A stretch of 57,511 nucleotides of DNA. It comes from an uncultured bacterium. Its GTDB lineage: Bacteria; Bacillota_I; Bacilli_A; Acholeplasmatales; Anaeroplasmataceae. The notes below the pieces were generated by a model that searched no databases, was not told where the DNA came from, and saw only the letters and a program-made list of their open reading frames with translations. Below, piece by piece: positions 6,231-14,387 of this stretch (positions are counted from its first letter, which is position 1; each line of letters opens with the position of its first letter). The DNA is taken from assembly GCA_949292525.1 (NCBI GenBank), contig CASEZJ010000001.1, positions 1 through 57,511 of the forward strand. The letters are read 5' to 3'. A program made the translations under genes and the position numbers.

Positions 6231-6938
6231 ATGTATAAAAGAGTATTACTGAAGATGTCTGGTGAAGCTATTAAAGGCGAAACTCAATTTGGAATAGATC
6301 CTAAAACAGTATCTGAAATAGCTAAACAAATTAAAGAAGCCCATGATTTAGGTGTTCAAATCGGTATTGTTGTGGGTGGCGGAAATATATGGCGCGGTAA
6401 AACTGCATCTGAACTTGGTATGGATAGAGCACAAGCTGATTATATGGGTATGTTAGCTACTATCATGAATGGCTTAGCTATTCAAGATGCTTTAGAACAA
6501 TTAGATGTTCCAACTCGAGTTTTATCAGCATTAATGGTAAATGAAGTTTGTGAACCTTATATTCGCAGACGAGCTATTAGACATTTAGAAAAAGGGCGTG
6601 TTTGTATATTTGTTGGTGGTATTGGTTCACCATACTTTTCAACAGATACAGCATGTGTTTTAAGAGCAGCTGAAATAGAAGCTAATGTAATTTTAATGGC
6701 TAAAAATAATGTTGAAGGGGTATATTCTGCTGATCCAAAAAAAGATTTATCAGCTAAAATGTATGATGAATTAACATTTAATGAAATATTAAATAAGGAT
6801 TTAGCTGTAATGGATTCAACTGCTGCATCTTTATGTAAAGATAACAGTTTAGAAATTATTGTATTTAATATGAATAAATATGGTAATATTGTTAAAGCTG
6901 TTAAAGGCGATAAAATAGGTACTCACGTAAAAAAATAA
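6231..6938 (+). CDS. pyrH: uridylate kinase (UMP kinase)
   Basis: A 235-residue amino-acid-kinase-fold enzyme that phosphorylates UMP to UDP as a hexamer. [46 protein letters not shown] and [15 protein letters not shown] are diagnostic. The start follows GGAGGA. frr lies 10 bases downstream, the conserved order in Firmicutes. Confidence 0.97.
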   Translation: MYKRVLLKMSGEAIKGETQFGIDPKTVSEIAKQIKEAHDLGVQIGIVVGGGNIWRGKTASELGMDRAQADYMGMLATIMNGLAIQDALEQLDVPTRVLSALMVNEVCEPYIRRRAIRHLEKGRVCIFVGGIGSPYFSTDTACVLRAAEIEANVILMAKNNVEGVYSADPKKDLSAKMYDELTFNEILNKDLAVMDSTAASLCKDNSLEIIVFNMNKYGNIVKAVKGDKIGTHVKK

Positions 6939-6948
6939 GGAGGATACA

Positions 6949-7503
6949 ATGCAAGAAATAGCTGATATGCAAATGTTAGAAACTGAAGAAAAAATGGATA
7001 AGGCTATAGATAGTTATAATAAAGAGCTACAAACCATTAGAACAGGTAGAGCAAACCCTCAGTTGCTTGATCATATTCAAATCGAATATTATGGTGTGAT
7101 GACACCTATTCGTCAAGTTGGACAAGTAAGTGTTCCAGAACCTAGTCAATTATATATTAAACCATATGATAAATCAGTTTTAAAACAAATTGAAAATGCT
7201 ATTGCCACATCTAATTTAGGATTACCACCTCAAAATGATGGCACTGGAATTAGACTTGTAATTCCAAAGATGACGGAAGAACGCCGTCGTGATTTGGTTA
7301 AACAAGTTAATAAATTAGAAGAAACTGCTAAAGTTGCAATTCGTAATATTAGACGTGATGCTAATGAACAAATTAAGAAAATCGGTCTAACTGAAGATGA
7401 TGAAAAAGGTTATTTAGAAGATGTTCAAACTTTAACAGACAATAAAATTAAAGAAATTGAAAAAATAACCGCTAAGAAGAGTGAAGAATTGATGCATATT
7501 TAA
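6949..7503 (+). CDS. frr: ribosome recycling factor
   Basis: RRF (184 residues) splits post-termination ribosomes with EF-G. ELQTIRTGRANPQLLDHIQI, a variant of the conserved RTGRA region, IRQVGQVSVPEPSQL and GIRLVIPKMTEERRRDLVKQ are typical. Strong AAGGAGG site before ATG 6949. The stop codon is part of the terminator hairpin at 7501-7526. Confidence 0.97.
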   Translation: MQEIADMQMLETEEKMDKAIDSYNKELQTIRTGRANPQLLDHIQIEYYGVMTPIRQVGQVSVPEPSQLYIKPYDKSVLKQIENAIATSNLGLPPQNDGTGIRLVIPKMTEERRRDLVKQVNKLEETAKVAIRNIRRDANEQIKKIGLTEDDEKGYLEDVQTLTDNKIKEIEKITAKKSEELMHI

Positions 7504-7526
7504 TCCCTACTATAGGGATTAATTTT
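7501..7526 (+). terminator. terminator overlapping the frr stop codon
   Basis: TAATCCCTA (7501-7509) and TAGGGATTA (7513-7521) form a 9-bp stem with loop CTA, followed by ATTTTG. Confidence 0.6.
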
Positions 7527-7600
7527 GCAGGCATAGTTCAACGGTAGAATACCGGCTTCCCAAGCCGAGGATACGGGTTCGATTCCCGCTGCTTGCTCCA
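7527..7600 (+). tRNA. tRNA-Gly (anticodon CCC)
   Basis: The acceptor stem GCAGGCA pairs with TGCTTGC (one G-U). The anticodon arm CCGGC-TTCCCAA-GCCGA gives anticodon CCC, the T loop is TTCGATT, and the 3' CCA is encoded. Each of the anticodon and T stems carries one end mismatch. It reads GGG, a rare codon in this AT-rich genome. Confidence 0.93.
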
Positions 7601-7601
7601 C

Positions 7602-7626
7602 ATCCAAGTTTACTTGGATTTTTTTA
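7602..7626 (+). terminator. terminator between tRNA-Gly and tRNA-Pro
   Basis: ATCCAAG (7602-7608) pairs with CTTGGAT (7613-7619), followed by a run of T. Its position suggests tRNA-Gly is transcribed separately from the two next tRNAs. Confidence 0.7.
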
Positions 7627-7628
7627 AT

Positions 7629-7705
7629 CGGAATGTAGCTTAGCTTGGTAAAGCGCTAGCTTCGGGAGCTAGAGATCGTGAGTTCGAATCTCATCATTCC
7701 GACCA
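7629..7705 (+). tRNA. tRNA-Pro (anticodon CGG)
   Basis: The acceptor CGGAATG pairs perfectly with CATTCCG. The anticodon arm CTAGC-TTCGGGA-GCTAG gives anticodon CGG, the T loop is TTCGAAT, and CCA is encoded. One base separates it from tRNA-Leu, so they share a transcript. Confidence 0.95.
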
Positions 7706-7706
7706 T

Positions 7707-7790
7707 GCGGTCATGGCGAAATTGGTATACGCGTACGTTTGAGGGGCGTATGGTTAATCCGTGTGAGTTCAAATCTCATTGGCCGCACCA
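7707..7790 (+). tRNA. tRNA-Leu (anticodon GAG)
   Basis: The acceptor GCGGTCA pairs with TGGCCGC (one G-U). The anticodon arm TACGT-TTGAGGG-GCGTA gives anticodon GAG. A short extra arm (TGG...CCG) typical of class II tRNA-Leu is present, with encoded CCA. It reads CUC/CUU. Confidence 0.93.
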
Positions 7791-7830
7791 TTGGGAAATC
7801 TGTTCGAAACTATTCGAATTTTTGATATAT

Positions 7831-7860
7831 TCAGTCTGAAATATGACTGATTTTTATTTT
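7831..7860 (+). terminator. terminator after the tRNA-Pro/tRNA-Leu pair
   Basis: TCAGTC (7831-7836) pairs with GACTGA (7845-7850), followed by TTTTTATTTT. The remaining stretch to 8022 is AT-rich and shows no gene. Confidence 0.65.
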
Positions 7861-8022
7861 ATATGCACTATCCACTGATAATTTTGATACTTGTGTCAAA
7901 ATGCCTAAGGGATTAAATATTTTGTTTGTTAAAAATAACTATATTAATATGTTACAACTATAAAATAATATAGATTTATGTTATCATTAATTGATAATTA
8001 GTTATTAAGTGAGGTGTTAATA

Positions 8023-8940
8023 TTGTTCTATAAAATTTTTAAATATATATATGACATTATTAAAAAAGAGATGGCTAAAAGTGATAATAAAAGATTCGCC
8101 AAAGAAATCTTACCAAGTAATATTTGCAAAGAAACATTCAAATATGGTGATAAAGATTATCAATATTACAATATTTATAGGCAAGAAAACCTAAATCAAT
8201 TTAAAGCTTGCATCATCGATATTCATGGTGGTGGTTTTGTATATGGTGATAAAGAAACAAATAATAATTTTAATTATCATCTAGCAAAGGGAGGATATTT
8301 TGTTACTACCTTAACCTATTCTTTAGTTGATGAAAATTATTTATTAAAAGACCAAATCGAAGATGTGTTTTGTTACTTAAATCATTTAGAAAGGAAATAT
8401 AAATTCGATAAATATGTTTTAACTGGTGATAGTGCTGGAGCTGTATTAGCTATTTTGGTATATGTAATTAATAATGATATTGAATTGGCAAAATTATATA
8501 ATATAGAAAATTTCAATTTGGACTTTAAGAGCATTATTCTTAATCATAATGTATGTTATATTTTAGATATGGTTAAACTTAAATTTAATCCAATTGTGAC
8601 TAAATTAATAGCTAAACCAGGAATTAAAAGACTGTTGTATGGTAAAGAATATAAAAAATCAAAGATTTTAGCAACAACATTAGAGCCAAAATTATATATA
8701 AATAAACAAACAGAATTACCACCAATTTTATTGATTACTAGTCAAGGTGATAAAGCATTTAAAAATCAAACTATTAGATTATATAACTATTTAAAATCAT
8801 TAAACAAAAACGTTGAATTATATTATGAAACTGATAAAAAGGCTCAACATGTATTTAATATTGCTTATCCAGCTGATGAAAACGGTATTAGGTGTAATAA
8901 AATGTTAATGGAATATATAGATTATAAATCGAAAAAATGA
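8023..8940 (+). CDS. alpha/beta hydrolase of the HSL/acetylesterase type
   Basis: A 305-residue esterase-like protein. The oxyanion-hole motif HGGG (about residues 68-71) and the nucleophile elbow GDSAG (135-139, Ser 137) are those of the hormone-sensitive-lipase family. SQGDKAF and AQHVF near the C-terminus supply candidate Asp and His. The substrate is unknown. TTG 8023 is preferred over GTG 8014 because AGTGAGGTG lies directly upstream and would overlap the earlier start. There is no signal peptide, so it is probably cytosolic. It stands alone behind the tRNA cluster. Confidence 0.75.
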   Translation: MFYKIFKYIYDIIKKEMAKSDNKRFAKEILPSNICKETFKYGDKDYQYYNIYRQENLNQFKACIIDIHGGGFVYGDKETNNNFNYHLAKGGYFVTTLTYSLVDENYLLKDQIEDVFCYLNHLERKYKFDKYVLTGDSAGAVLAILVYVINNDIELAKLYNIENFNLDFKSIILNHNVCYILDMVKLKFNPIVTKLIAKPGIKRLLYGKEYKKSKILATTLEPKLYINKQTELPPILLITSQGDKAFKNQTIRLYNYLKSLNKNVELYYETDKKAQHVFNIAYPADENGIRCNKMLMEYIDYKSKK

Positions 8941-8966
8941 TATAATTGCAAAGATGGAGGAAGATT

Positions 8967-9462
8967 ATGAAAAAATTATGGCAAGAATTTAAAAAATTTA
9001 TTTCTCGTGGCAATGTAATTGATATGGCTGTCGGTGTTGTTATTGCTAGTGCTTTTACAGCAATTGTAAATGCCATTGTTAATAATATTTTAATGCCCAA
9101 TCGTTACATTAGCAGTACCTGCAGGTTTAGACGGATTAGTAACTGTTTTAAATCATGATGCAGCATTAGCTACAGCTTACACTGATAACACTATTGAATA
9201 TTGGGGCGTTACATATAATGCTGATGTTGTTAATGTTATTAATTGGGGAATTTTAATTAACGCAGTGATTAACTTTTTTTTAATTGCAGTTATTTTATTC
9301 ATCATTTTAAAAGTATTTACAACATTAAATAATAAACGTAAGGAATTAGCTAAGAAAGAAGAAGCACAAAAACCAGCTGTTCCTGCACCTGCTCCAACAC
9401 CAAGTGAAGAAGTGTTATTATTACGTGAAATTAGAGATTCTTTAAATAAACAAAATAAATAA
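8967..9462 (+). pseudogene. mscL: large-conductance mechanosensitive channel MscL, frameshifted
   Basis: The first 44 codons from ATG 8967 (behind GGAGGA) encode the MscL start: [20 protein letters not shown], then TM1 through [12 protein letters not shown] and NNILMP. The frame then breaks. Dropping one A at 9099/9100 continues the protein in the next frame as [12 protein letters not shown], a periplasmic loop, TM2 (LINAVINFFLIAVILFIIL), a basic stretch and the C-terminal helix EEVLLLREIRDSLNKQ. Corrected length is about 164 residues, somewhat longer than usual through an Ala/Pro linker. MscL opens in response to membrane tension and releases solutes in osmotic downshock. Either the gene is freshly inactivated or the base is a sequencing error; everything else is intact. 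Confidence 0.85.
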
Positions 9463-9484
9463 TATTAACATATGTTTAAATATA

Positions 9485-9533
9485 AAAACTAGTCACTATA
9501 ATAAGGTGAAACCTTACTATGACTAGTTTTTTA
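9485..9533. terminator. bidirectional terminator between mscL and the chromate-type transporter
   Basis: AAAACTAGTCA (9485-9495) pairs perfectly with TGACTAGTTTT (9520-9530), with an inner stem AAGGT/ACCTT. A-run on the left and T-run on the right let it serve both convergent units. Confidence 0.85.
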
Positions 9534-10109
9534 TATTATATTAGCAATTGAACAAACGCCAATTCCAATTACTATTGAAATTAGAATTAAGACAATAGTA
9601 TTTATTTTTTTCTTTTTCCAAAAATAAAAGCCAAAATATATTATCAATAAAATACCTAAGCATAATAAAGATAAGTAATTAAAATTAAAATTTTCAAGTG
9701 ATTGATAGCCTAAACAAGTTATTAATAGAATCAATCCAGTAGAAATAATAAGGCCTAAAACAACTGCCTTAATGCCTTCTAAAGCTCTAATTATATATTT
9801 ATTATTAATGATGTTTTTTAATAATGCAGCAATTAAAACTATGATAATAAAAGATGGTAAAATAACAGCAAAAGTAGCAACAACACTTCCTAATATGCCA
9901 GAAGTAGTAGAACCAATATAAGTTGCCATATTTACCGCAACCGGTCCTGGAGTCGATTCACAAACGCCTATGAAATCATAAAAAGCAGTTTCGGTTAACC
10001 AACCATGCTTTAAAACTGCATCTTTAATTAAAGGTATCATAGCATATCCACCACCAAAGGTGAAAAGTCCTATTAAAAAGAATTCATAAAACAATTGCCA
10101 ATAAATCAT
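9531..10109 (-). CDS. chromate transporter family protein, second half-size subunit
   Basis: A 192-residue CHR-domain membrane protein with about six hydrophobic segments. The signatures GLFTFGGGYAMIPLI near the N-terminus and ESTPGPVAVNMATYIG are those of ChrA domains. Short CHR proteins normally act in pairs encoded by adjacent genes, as here with the gene at 10106. The family includes proton-coupled chromate exporters, but many members have unproven substrates. The start overlaps the upstream stop by four bases (ATGA) behind AAAGGAGA, so translation is coupled. A bidirectional terminator follows. Confidence 0.85.
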   Translation of the reverse strand: MIYWQLFYEFFLIGLFTFGGGYAMIPLIKDAVLKHGWLTETAFYDFIGVCESTPGPVAVNMATYIGSTTSGILGSVVATFAVILPSFIIIVLIAALLKNIINNKYIIRALEGIKAVVLGLIISTGLILLITCLGYQSLENFNFNYLSLLCLGILLIIYFGFYFWKKKKINTIVLILISIVIGIGVCSIANII

Positions 10110-10669
10110 TTTTTAGTCTCCTTTGCATTAATTATGGTTAGAATAATAATGCCAATTAAGGCGCCAATAAGGATTAAATATATTGATGAAAAATTAATAT
10201 TAAATAATTCAAACAAAATCATTAAAGTGATTACTACTATAGTTAGTAGAATTTGCCACCAACTTTTTTTAAGGCTAATAAACATCTCAATTCCAGCTTT
10301 AATGATTAAAAAGGCTACACAAGCATTAATTCCCACAAAAGCATATTGAACATATTTATTTTGCATAAAAGCTTCTAAAAATAAAGAGATAATAAAAATA
10401 ATTATAAAAGATGGCAACACCACACCTAATGTTGCAACTAAGCTCCCTATAATTTTTTTCTTTTTATAACCAATATAAGTGGCCAAATTAATTGCTACTG
10501 GGCCTGGAGTTGATTCAGCTATTGCACATACCTCAAGTAATTCATCGTCATTAATCCAATTTTTTTTAGTTACGACAATATCTTTTAATTGACCGATCAT
10601 GGCATACCCACCACCAAAAGTGAAAAGCCCTAGTTTAAAAAAAGTAAAAAATAAATCTAAACACATCAT
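10106..10669 (-). CDS. chromate transporter family protein, first half-size subunit
   Basis: A 187-residue CHR-domain protein with the same motifs as its neighbour: KLGLFTFGGGYAMIGQLK and AESTPGPVAINLATYIG. It is the first gene of a two-gene unit on the minus strand. The tandem ATG at 10669/10666 is preferred over GTG 10693 because GGTGAT lies just before it. The divergent LysR gene at 10762 and a long inverted repeat between them suggest regulation by that protein, perhaps in response to an oxyanion. Confidence 0.85.
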   Translation of the reverse strand: MMCLDLFFTFFKLGLFTFGGGYAMIGQLKDIVVTKKNWINDDELLEVCAIAESTPGPVAINLATYIGYKKKKIIGSLVATLGVVLPSFIIIFIISLFLEAFMQNKYVQYAFVGINACVAFLIIKAGIEMFISLKKSWWQILLTIVVITLMILFELFNINFSSIYLILIGALIGIIILTIINAKETKK

Positions 10670-10703
10670 ATAATCACCAGCATAATAATACACCTTTATT
10701 TAT

Positions 10704-10752
10704 TATAATAAAAATAGTATAATTTAATAAAGATAATAATATTTTTATTATA
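10704..10752. promoter_or_regulatory. 13-bp perfect inverted repeat in the divergent promoter region
   Basis: TATAATAAAAATA (10704-10716) and TATTTTTATTATA (10740-10752) are exact inverted repeats separated by 23 bp. The interval also holds the lysR -10 box TATAAT (10718-10723), 17 nt from TTTATT (10695-10700). Regulator binding is inferred from the position; AT-richness raises the odds of chance symmetry. Confidence 0.45.
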
Positions 10753-10761
10753 GGTGATAGG

Positions 10762-11643
10762 ATGAACATTAGAGAACTTACAATATTTATAAATGTAGCT
10801 AAAAGTCTAAATATAACCAAAACAGCAAAAGAAATGTTTCTTGCACAACCATCTTTAACTTTTGCTATTAAAGAATTAGAAAAGGAATATAATGTAAAAT
10901 TATTTAATAGAATTAAACAAAGGTTAGTGTTAACAGAAGCAGGTAAAGAATTATTAATTTATGCTAAAAAAATAATAGCTGACATATCTTTATTTGAGTT
11001 AAAGGCAAATAACTTATCTTTAAAGCCAAAATTAAATTTCGCGGCTAGTTTAAGTGTTGGGGAAAAATATTTAGCTGAATTTTTAGCGAAATATGATTCG
11101 TTGTTTGATTTTACTTGGCATTTTAATATTGTAATATCATCAGCTATTATAAATAAAGTTTTAAGCGGGGATTATGATTTTGGCATAATCGAATCAGAAG
11201 TAAATAGTAATAGTTTAGAAGTTATTAATTTATTAATAGATAAAATAATACTAGTTGCTAAAAATGATTATCCCATCGCTAAAGAGTTAACCATAGAAGA
11301 ATTAATGAAGTATCCTTTAATAGTTAGAGATAAGTTAAGTGGGACAAGAGATTTTACCGATAATTTATTCAATAAAAATAATTTAGAATATAGCCCACTA
11401 TGTGAAGCAAGCACTAATACAAGTTTGTTAAGTTTTGTTAAAAATGGCTTAGGTATAGGGATTTTACCATCAATAATAGCTGAAGAATCACTAAAAAATA
11501 AAGAAATAAAAGAGATAAAAATTAAAAATCTTAATTTAGAGAGAAGTATAAAATTAATATATTTAAAAAACAAAAAATTAACAGAAGAAGAACAAAAACT
11601 AGTTAAATATATTGTTAGCTTTTTTAAAGAAATTAATGTATAA
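10762..11643 (+). CDS. LysR-family transcriptional regulator
   Basis: A 293-residue regulator with an N-terminal winged helix (about residues 1-60: TKTAKEMFLAQPSLTFAIKE then LEKEYNVKLFNR) and a C-terminal periplasmic-binding-like effector domain (GDYDFGIIESEV, FVKNGLGIGILPSIIAEE). LysR proteins commonly control a divergently transcribed operon, here the two chromate-type transporter genes whose start is 93 bases away. The effector is unknown. The start follows TAGGTGATAGG. Confidence 0.88.
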   Translation: MNIRELTIFINVAKSLNITKTAKEMFLAQPSLTFAIKELEKEYNVKLFNRIKQRLVLTEAGKELLIYAKKIIADISLFELKANNLSLKPKLNFAASLSVGEKYLAEFLAKYDSLFDFTWHFNIVISSAIINKVLSGDYDFGIIESEVNSNSLEVINLLIDKIILVAKNDYPIAKELTIEELMKYPLIVRDKLSGTRDFTDNLFNKNNLEYSPLCEASTNTSLLSFVKNGLGIGILPSIIAEESLKNKEIKEIKIKNLNLERSIKLIYLKNKKLTEEEQKLVKYIVSFFKEINV

Positions 11644-11655
11644 TATATATGTTTA

Positions 11656-11731
11656 GCTCTCGTAACTCAGTGGATAGAGTGCAACCCTCCGAAGGTTGAA
11701 GCCGGGCGTTCGATTCGCCCCGGGAGCGCCA
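11656..11731 (+). tRNA. tRNA-Arg (anticodon CCG)
   Basis: The acceptor GCTCTCG pairs with CGGGAGC (one U-G). The anticodon arm CAACC-CTCCGAA-GGTTG gives anticodon CCG, the T arm is GGGCG-TTCGATT-CGCCC, and CCA is encoded. It lies 12 bases after the lysR stop. Confidence 0.95.
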
Positions 11732-11761
11732 TAAATAATTGTAAAACGGATGAAATAAAGT

Positions 11762-12195
11762 ATGCGTTATTGTGAAAAGTGTGAATTTGTAATAACTGAT
11801 AATGTTAACTATTGTCCTAAATGTGGCAAGAAGTACTACCTATAGTTGAACCTAATGATTATTACGATGGCTTAAAATCTTGCATTTCAATTATATTTAC
11901 ATTTCATTATATAGATTATGGTTTTTTAATTTTTTATTTAACTACAGCCTTGTTGATGGCGGGAATTCAAACAATTTTAAATCATAATTTAATTGGAATT
12001 GTTTTCTTTGTAGCTATTATATTATTGCTTTTACCATTACTTTGGATGATTCCTTTAACTAAGAAATGTCAAAGAAAACTTAAAAATAATGAAGAAATGT
12101 CCTTTAAATTTAAAATCATTGTTTTAATATTTGTTAATATTATAGCTGGAATATTACTATTTTTTAGAAAGGAAGATGAACATGTATTGTCCTAA
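11762..12195 (+). pseudogene. zinc-ribbon membrane protein 1, frameshifted
   Basis: ATG 11762 opens a 27-codon zinc ribbon (MRYCEKCEF...NYCPKCGKK) that stops at 11843-11845. The overlapping frame from 11821 continues as VLPIVEPNDYYDG followed by three hydrophobic segments and a basic end, to 12195. Joining the frames at the AAGAAG near 11830 gives one protein of about 144 residues with the layout of the two next genes: two CxxC pairs, a linker, and membrane helices. The simplest explanation is a one-base insertion. Function unknown; such zinc-ribbon membrane proteins are common, often poorly studied, in Firmicutes. Confidence 0.6.
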
Positions 12196-12580
12196 ATGTG
12201 GTAATGAAGTCCTGGCTGAAGCTGTTAAATGCCCTAAATGTGGCTATTATATAAATTCTAAATATGATCCAAATAAATATAACAAAACATTTAATGTTTT
12301 GACTATAATTATGAGTTCTATTTATTTAGTTATTAGTGCTATTTTATGTCTTAGATACAGTTTAGATTTCATTGAAAGTTTATATAAAAATACACTTGAA
12401 CTAATTGTTATTTTAGTATTTGTCATAGGCATATTTATCTTTGTAAGTAATTTGCTAATTTTGATTTATTTAAGTATTAAAATATATAAAAGGAAAAGAA
12501 TTAATAATTTTATTAAAATAATATCAGTTATCACATCATTTCCAATAATACCGATTTTATTATTTTTGAGGAGAGATTAG
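12182..12580 (+). CDS. zinc-ribbon membrane protein 2
   Basis: A 132-residue protein starting MYCPKCGNEV followed by a second pair CPKCGYYI (four-Cys zinc ribbon, residues about 3-22). Two to three membrane segments and a short basic C-terminus follow. ATG 12182 is chosen because GGA at 12171-12173 lies eight bases away, while ATG 12176 would be too close. It overlaps the end of the previous gene by 14 bases and is followed one base later by its paralogue. Function unknown. Confidence 0.7.
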   Translation: MYCPKCGNEVLAEAVKCPKCGYYINSKYDPNKYNKTFNVLTIIMSSIYLVISAILCLRYSLDFIESLYKNTLELIVILVFVIGIFIFVSNLLILIYLSIKIYKRKRINNFIKIISVITSFPIIPILLFLRRD

Positions 12581-12581
12581 A

Positions 12582-13013
12582 ATGAATTATTGCCCTCATT
12601 GTGCAAATCATTTAGAAAAGGCAACTTATATTTGTCCTAATTGTGGTTGTCTTATTGATGAAAAGTATTATATAAAGAAAAACTATAAACCCATATCAAT
12701 TGCTGTAATATTATCTTTAATTATTTCATTAGTTATTAAAATCTTCCTTTTGTTAATGGCACTATTCTTGTATAAAGCCGGTTTAGTTGCTGCTAATTCT
12801 CAATATTATATAATAATGTTATTATTCATAGTTCCTATTTATGCGTTTTGTTTTATATATGGAATTTCTGCTGTTTTTGACATTATAAGTTTAATAGTAA
12901 TTCCTATAAACATGTTTAAAAAGAAAAAACTTCATATTTTCTTTTTAGTTATTTTAGGCTTAGCTAACGTATTTTCTTTATTTTTAATTTTTATTCGTGA
13001 TAATCATAAATAA
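12582..13013 (+). CDS. zinc-ribbon membrane protein 3
   Basis: A 143-residue paralogue of the preceding gene: MNYCPHCANHLEKATYICPN supplies the four-Cys zinc ribbon, then come three to four hydrophobic segments and a basic end. The start follows GAGGAGAG inside the previous gene. The three genes form a compact tandem array that probably arose by duplication. Function unknown; a role in sensing metal or in membrane protein handling would be speculation. Confidence 0.7.
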   Translation: MNYCPHCANHLEKATYICPNCGCLIDEKYYIKKNYKPISIAVILSLIISLVIKIFLLLMALFLYKAGLVAANSQYYIIMLLFIVPIYAFCFIYGISAVFDIISLIVIPINMFKKKKLHIFFLVILGLANVFSLFLIFIRDNHK

Positions 13014-13032
13014 CCACTTTTAATTTTTTTTC

Positions 13033-13060
13033 TTGACTTTATATCAAAAATTGATATAAT
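13033..13060 (+). promoter_or_regulatory. promoter of the Ntn hydrolase gene
   Basis: TTGACT (13033-13038), 16-nt spacer, TATAAT (13055-13060). The predicted start near 13067 leaves no room for a ribosome site before ATG 13071 and supports ATG 13095 as the gene start. Confidence 0.7.
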
Positions 13061-13094
13061 CAAAACCGTTATGAAAAAAGAGAGGTATGATTAT

Positions 13095-14387
13095 ATGCAA
13101 GAAAAGAAAAAAATGAAGTTATGGAAAAAAATAACTATCATAACATTATCAACGATTTTAGGTATAATTTTAATTTTAGGAATTGTAATATTTAGTGTTT
13201 GGAATAAAGAAATAAGAAGTGTTTTTTCAATTAATTTATTAGTTGAAGCTAAAGAAGATAATAAATCCGGTCCAGTTTATGAAATGGATATGGTTGGAGA
13301 TTATTATTTCTTAGATTTCTTAGAAAATGGTGGAGCGAGCAATGATCAAGAATTGATCGATCATATTGTTGACAATATGACTAAAGGAATAATTCCGATT
13401 ACTATAAAAGCACCTACAATTGGTTGTTCATCATTTACTGCGGTTACACCAGATGGTAAAAGATTATTTGGACGCAATTATGATTTTTCTAAAACTACGG
13501 GTATGATTGTTAAAACTAAAGCATCTGACGCTACTTTTGCTAACTTCGGCTCTAGACATGCAACAATTTCTAGTGTTGATTTACAATTTTTAGGTATTAC
13601 AGGTGGAGCATATTTAGAAAGTATTTTAAATAATTTATTATGTTTAGCTGCTCCATATGCTCCACTTGATGGTATTAATGACGCAGGTGTATCTTGCGGG
13701 ATATATATGTCATATCAAGGTGACGTAAATGGCAAGAATGTTAGTACAAATCAACAAACTGATCGTCCTGATTTAACATCAACCACAATGTTAAGAGCTA
13801 TTCTAGATTATGCAGATTCAGTAGATGAAGCAGTAGAAATAGCTAAAACTTTTGATTTACACGATAGTGCAACCACATCATTCCATTACATGGTAGCGGA
13901 TAGATTTGGTAGAAGTGCTATATTAGAATGGGTTCCTGTTAATGGTGATGAATTTAATGATAATGATGGAAGTGCTCGTGAATTAAAAGTATATTATAAC
14001 GACAAAGATGATATGATTACTGAATCTAATGAAGCAAATAATGAATTTCAATATATTACTAATTTCATAATAACACCTTCATATTACAAGAGTGATAAAA
14101 ATAAAGGTGGATTAGACCGTTATTTAGAAATCGAGAAAATGATTAATCCAGATGGTTCTAATACTAAAGGTATTATTACTATAGAAGAGGCAATGGCTAT
14201 TCTAGAACGTGTTGGTAGAAGAAAATGGGACAAAGAAAATAGTGCTTCAGATAGTAATGGTACTACAGTTTGGTCATGTTTATATAATTTATCTGATTTA
14301 TCAGTTACTTGGGTAAGTAATGAAGAATTTGCGGTAGAAAGTTCAGTTTATAATTATCGTTTTAATGGCGAAGAATTTGTAAGATAA
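13095..14387 (+). CDS. membrane-anchored linear amide C-N hydrolase (choloylglycine hydrolase/penicillin acylase family)
   Basis: A 430-residue Ntn-hydrolase-type protein. A basic N-terminus and one hydrophobic segment (about residues 12-35) are followed by an extracytoplasmic domain. Family motifs: TIGCSSFTAVTPDGKRLFGR with nucleophile Cys 111, NYDF, and LDGINDAGVSCGIYMSYQG. The family cleaves linear amides such as bile-salt conjugates, penicillin V or acyl-homoserine lactones; the substrate here is open. In classical bile salt hydrolases the Cys is exposed by removing Met, whereas here it lies deep inside, so processing would have to remove about 110 residues. ATG 13095 is chosen because AGAGAGG precedes it and the promoter leaves no site for ATG 13071. 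Confidence 0.8.
   Translation: MQEKKKMKLWKKITIITLSTILGIILILGIVIFSVWNKEIRSVFSINLLVEAKEDNKSGPVYEMDMVGDYYFLDFLENGGASNDQELIDHIVDNMTKGIIPITIKAPTIGCSSFTAVTPDGKRLFGRNYDFSKTTGMIVKTKASDATFANFGSRHATISSVDLQFLGITGGAYLESILNNLLCLAAPYAPLDGINDAGVSCGIYMSYQGDVNGKNVSTNQQTDRPDLTSTTMLRAILDYADSVDEAVEIAKTFDLHDSATTSFHYMVADRFGRSAILEWVPVNGDEFNDNDGSARELKVYYNDKDDMITESNEANNEFQYITNFIITPSYYKSDKNKGGLDRYLEIEKMINPDGSNTKGIITIEEAMAILERVGRRKWDKENSASDSNGTTVWSCLYNLSDLSVTWVSNEEFAVESSVYNYRFNGEEFVR

Noticed and set aside
10095-10349. Plus-strand ORF opposite the first chromate-type transporter gene
   Set aside because: Shadow ORF with no ribosome site; the minus-strand genes have clear family motifs and coupled starts.
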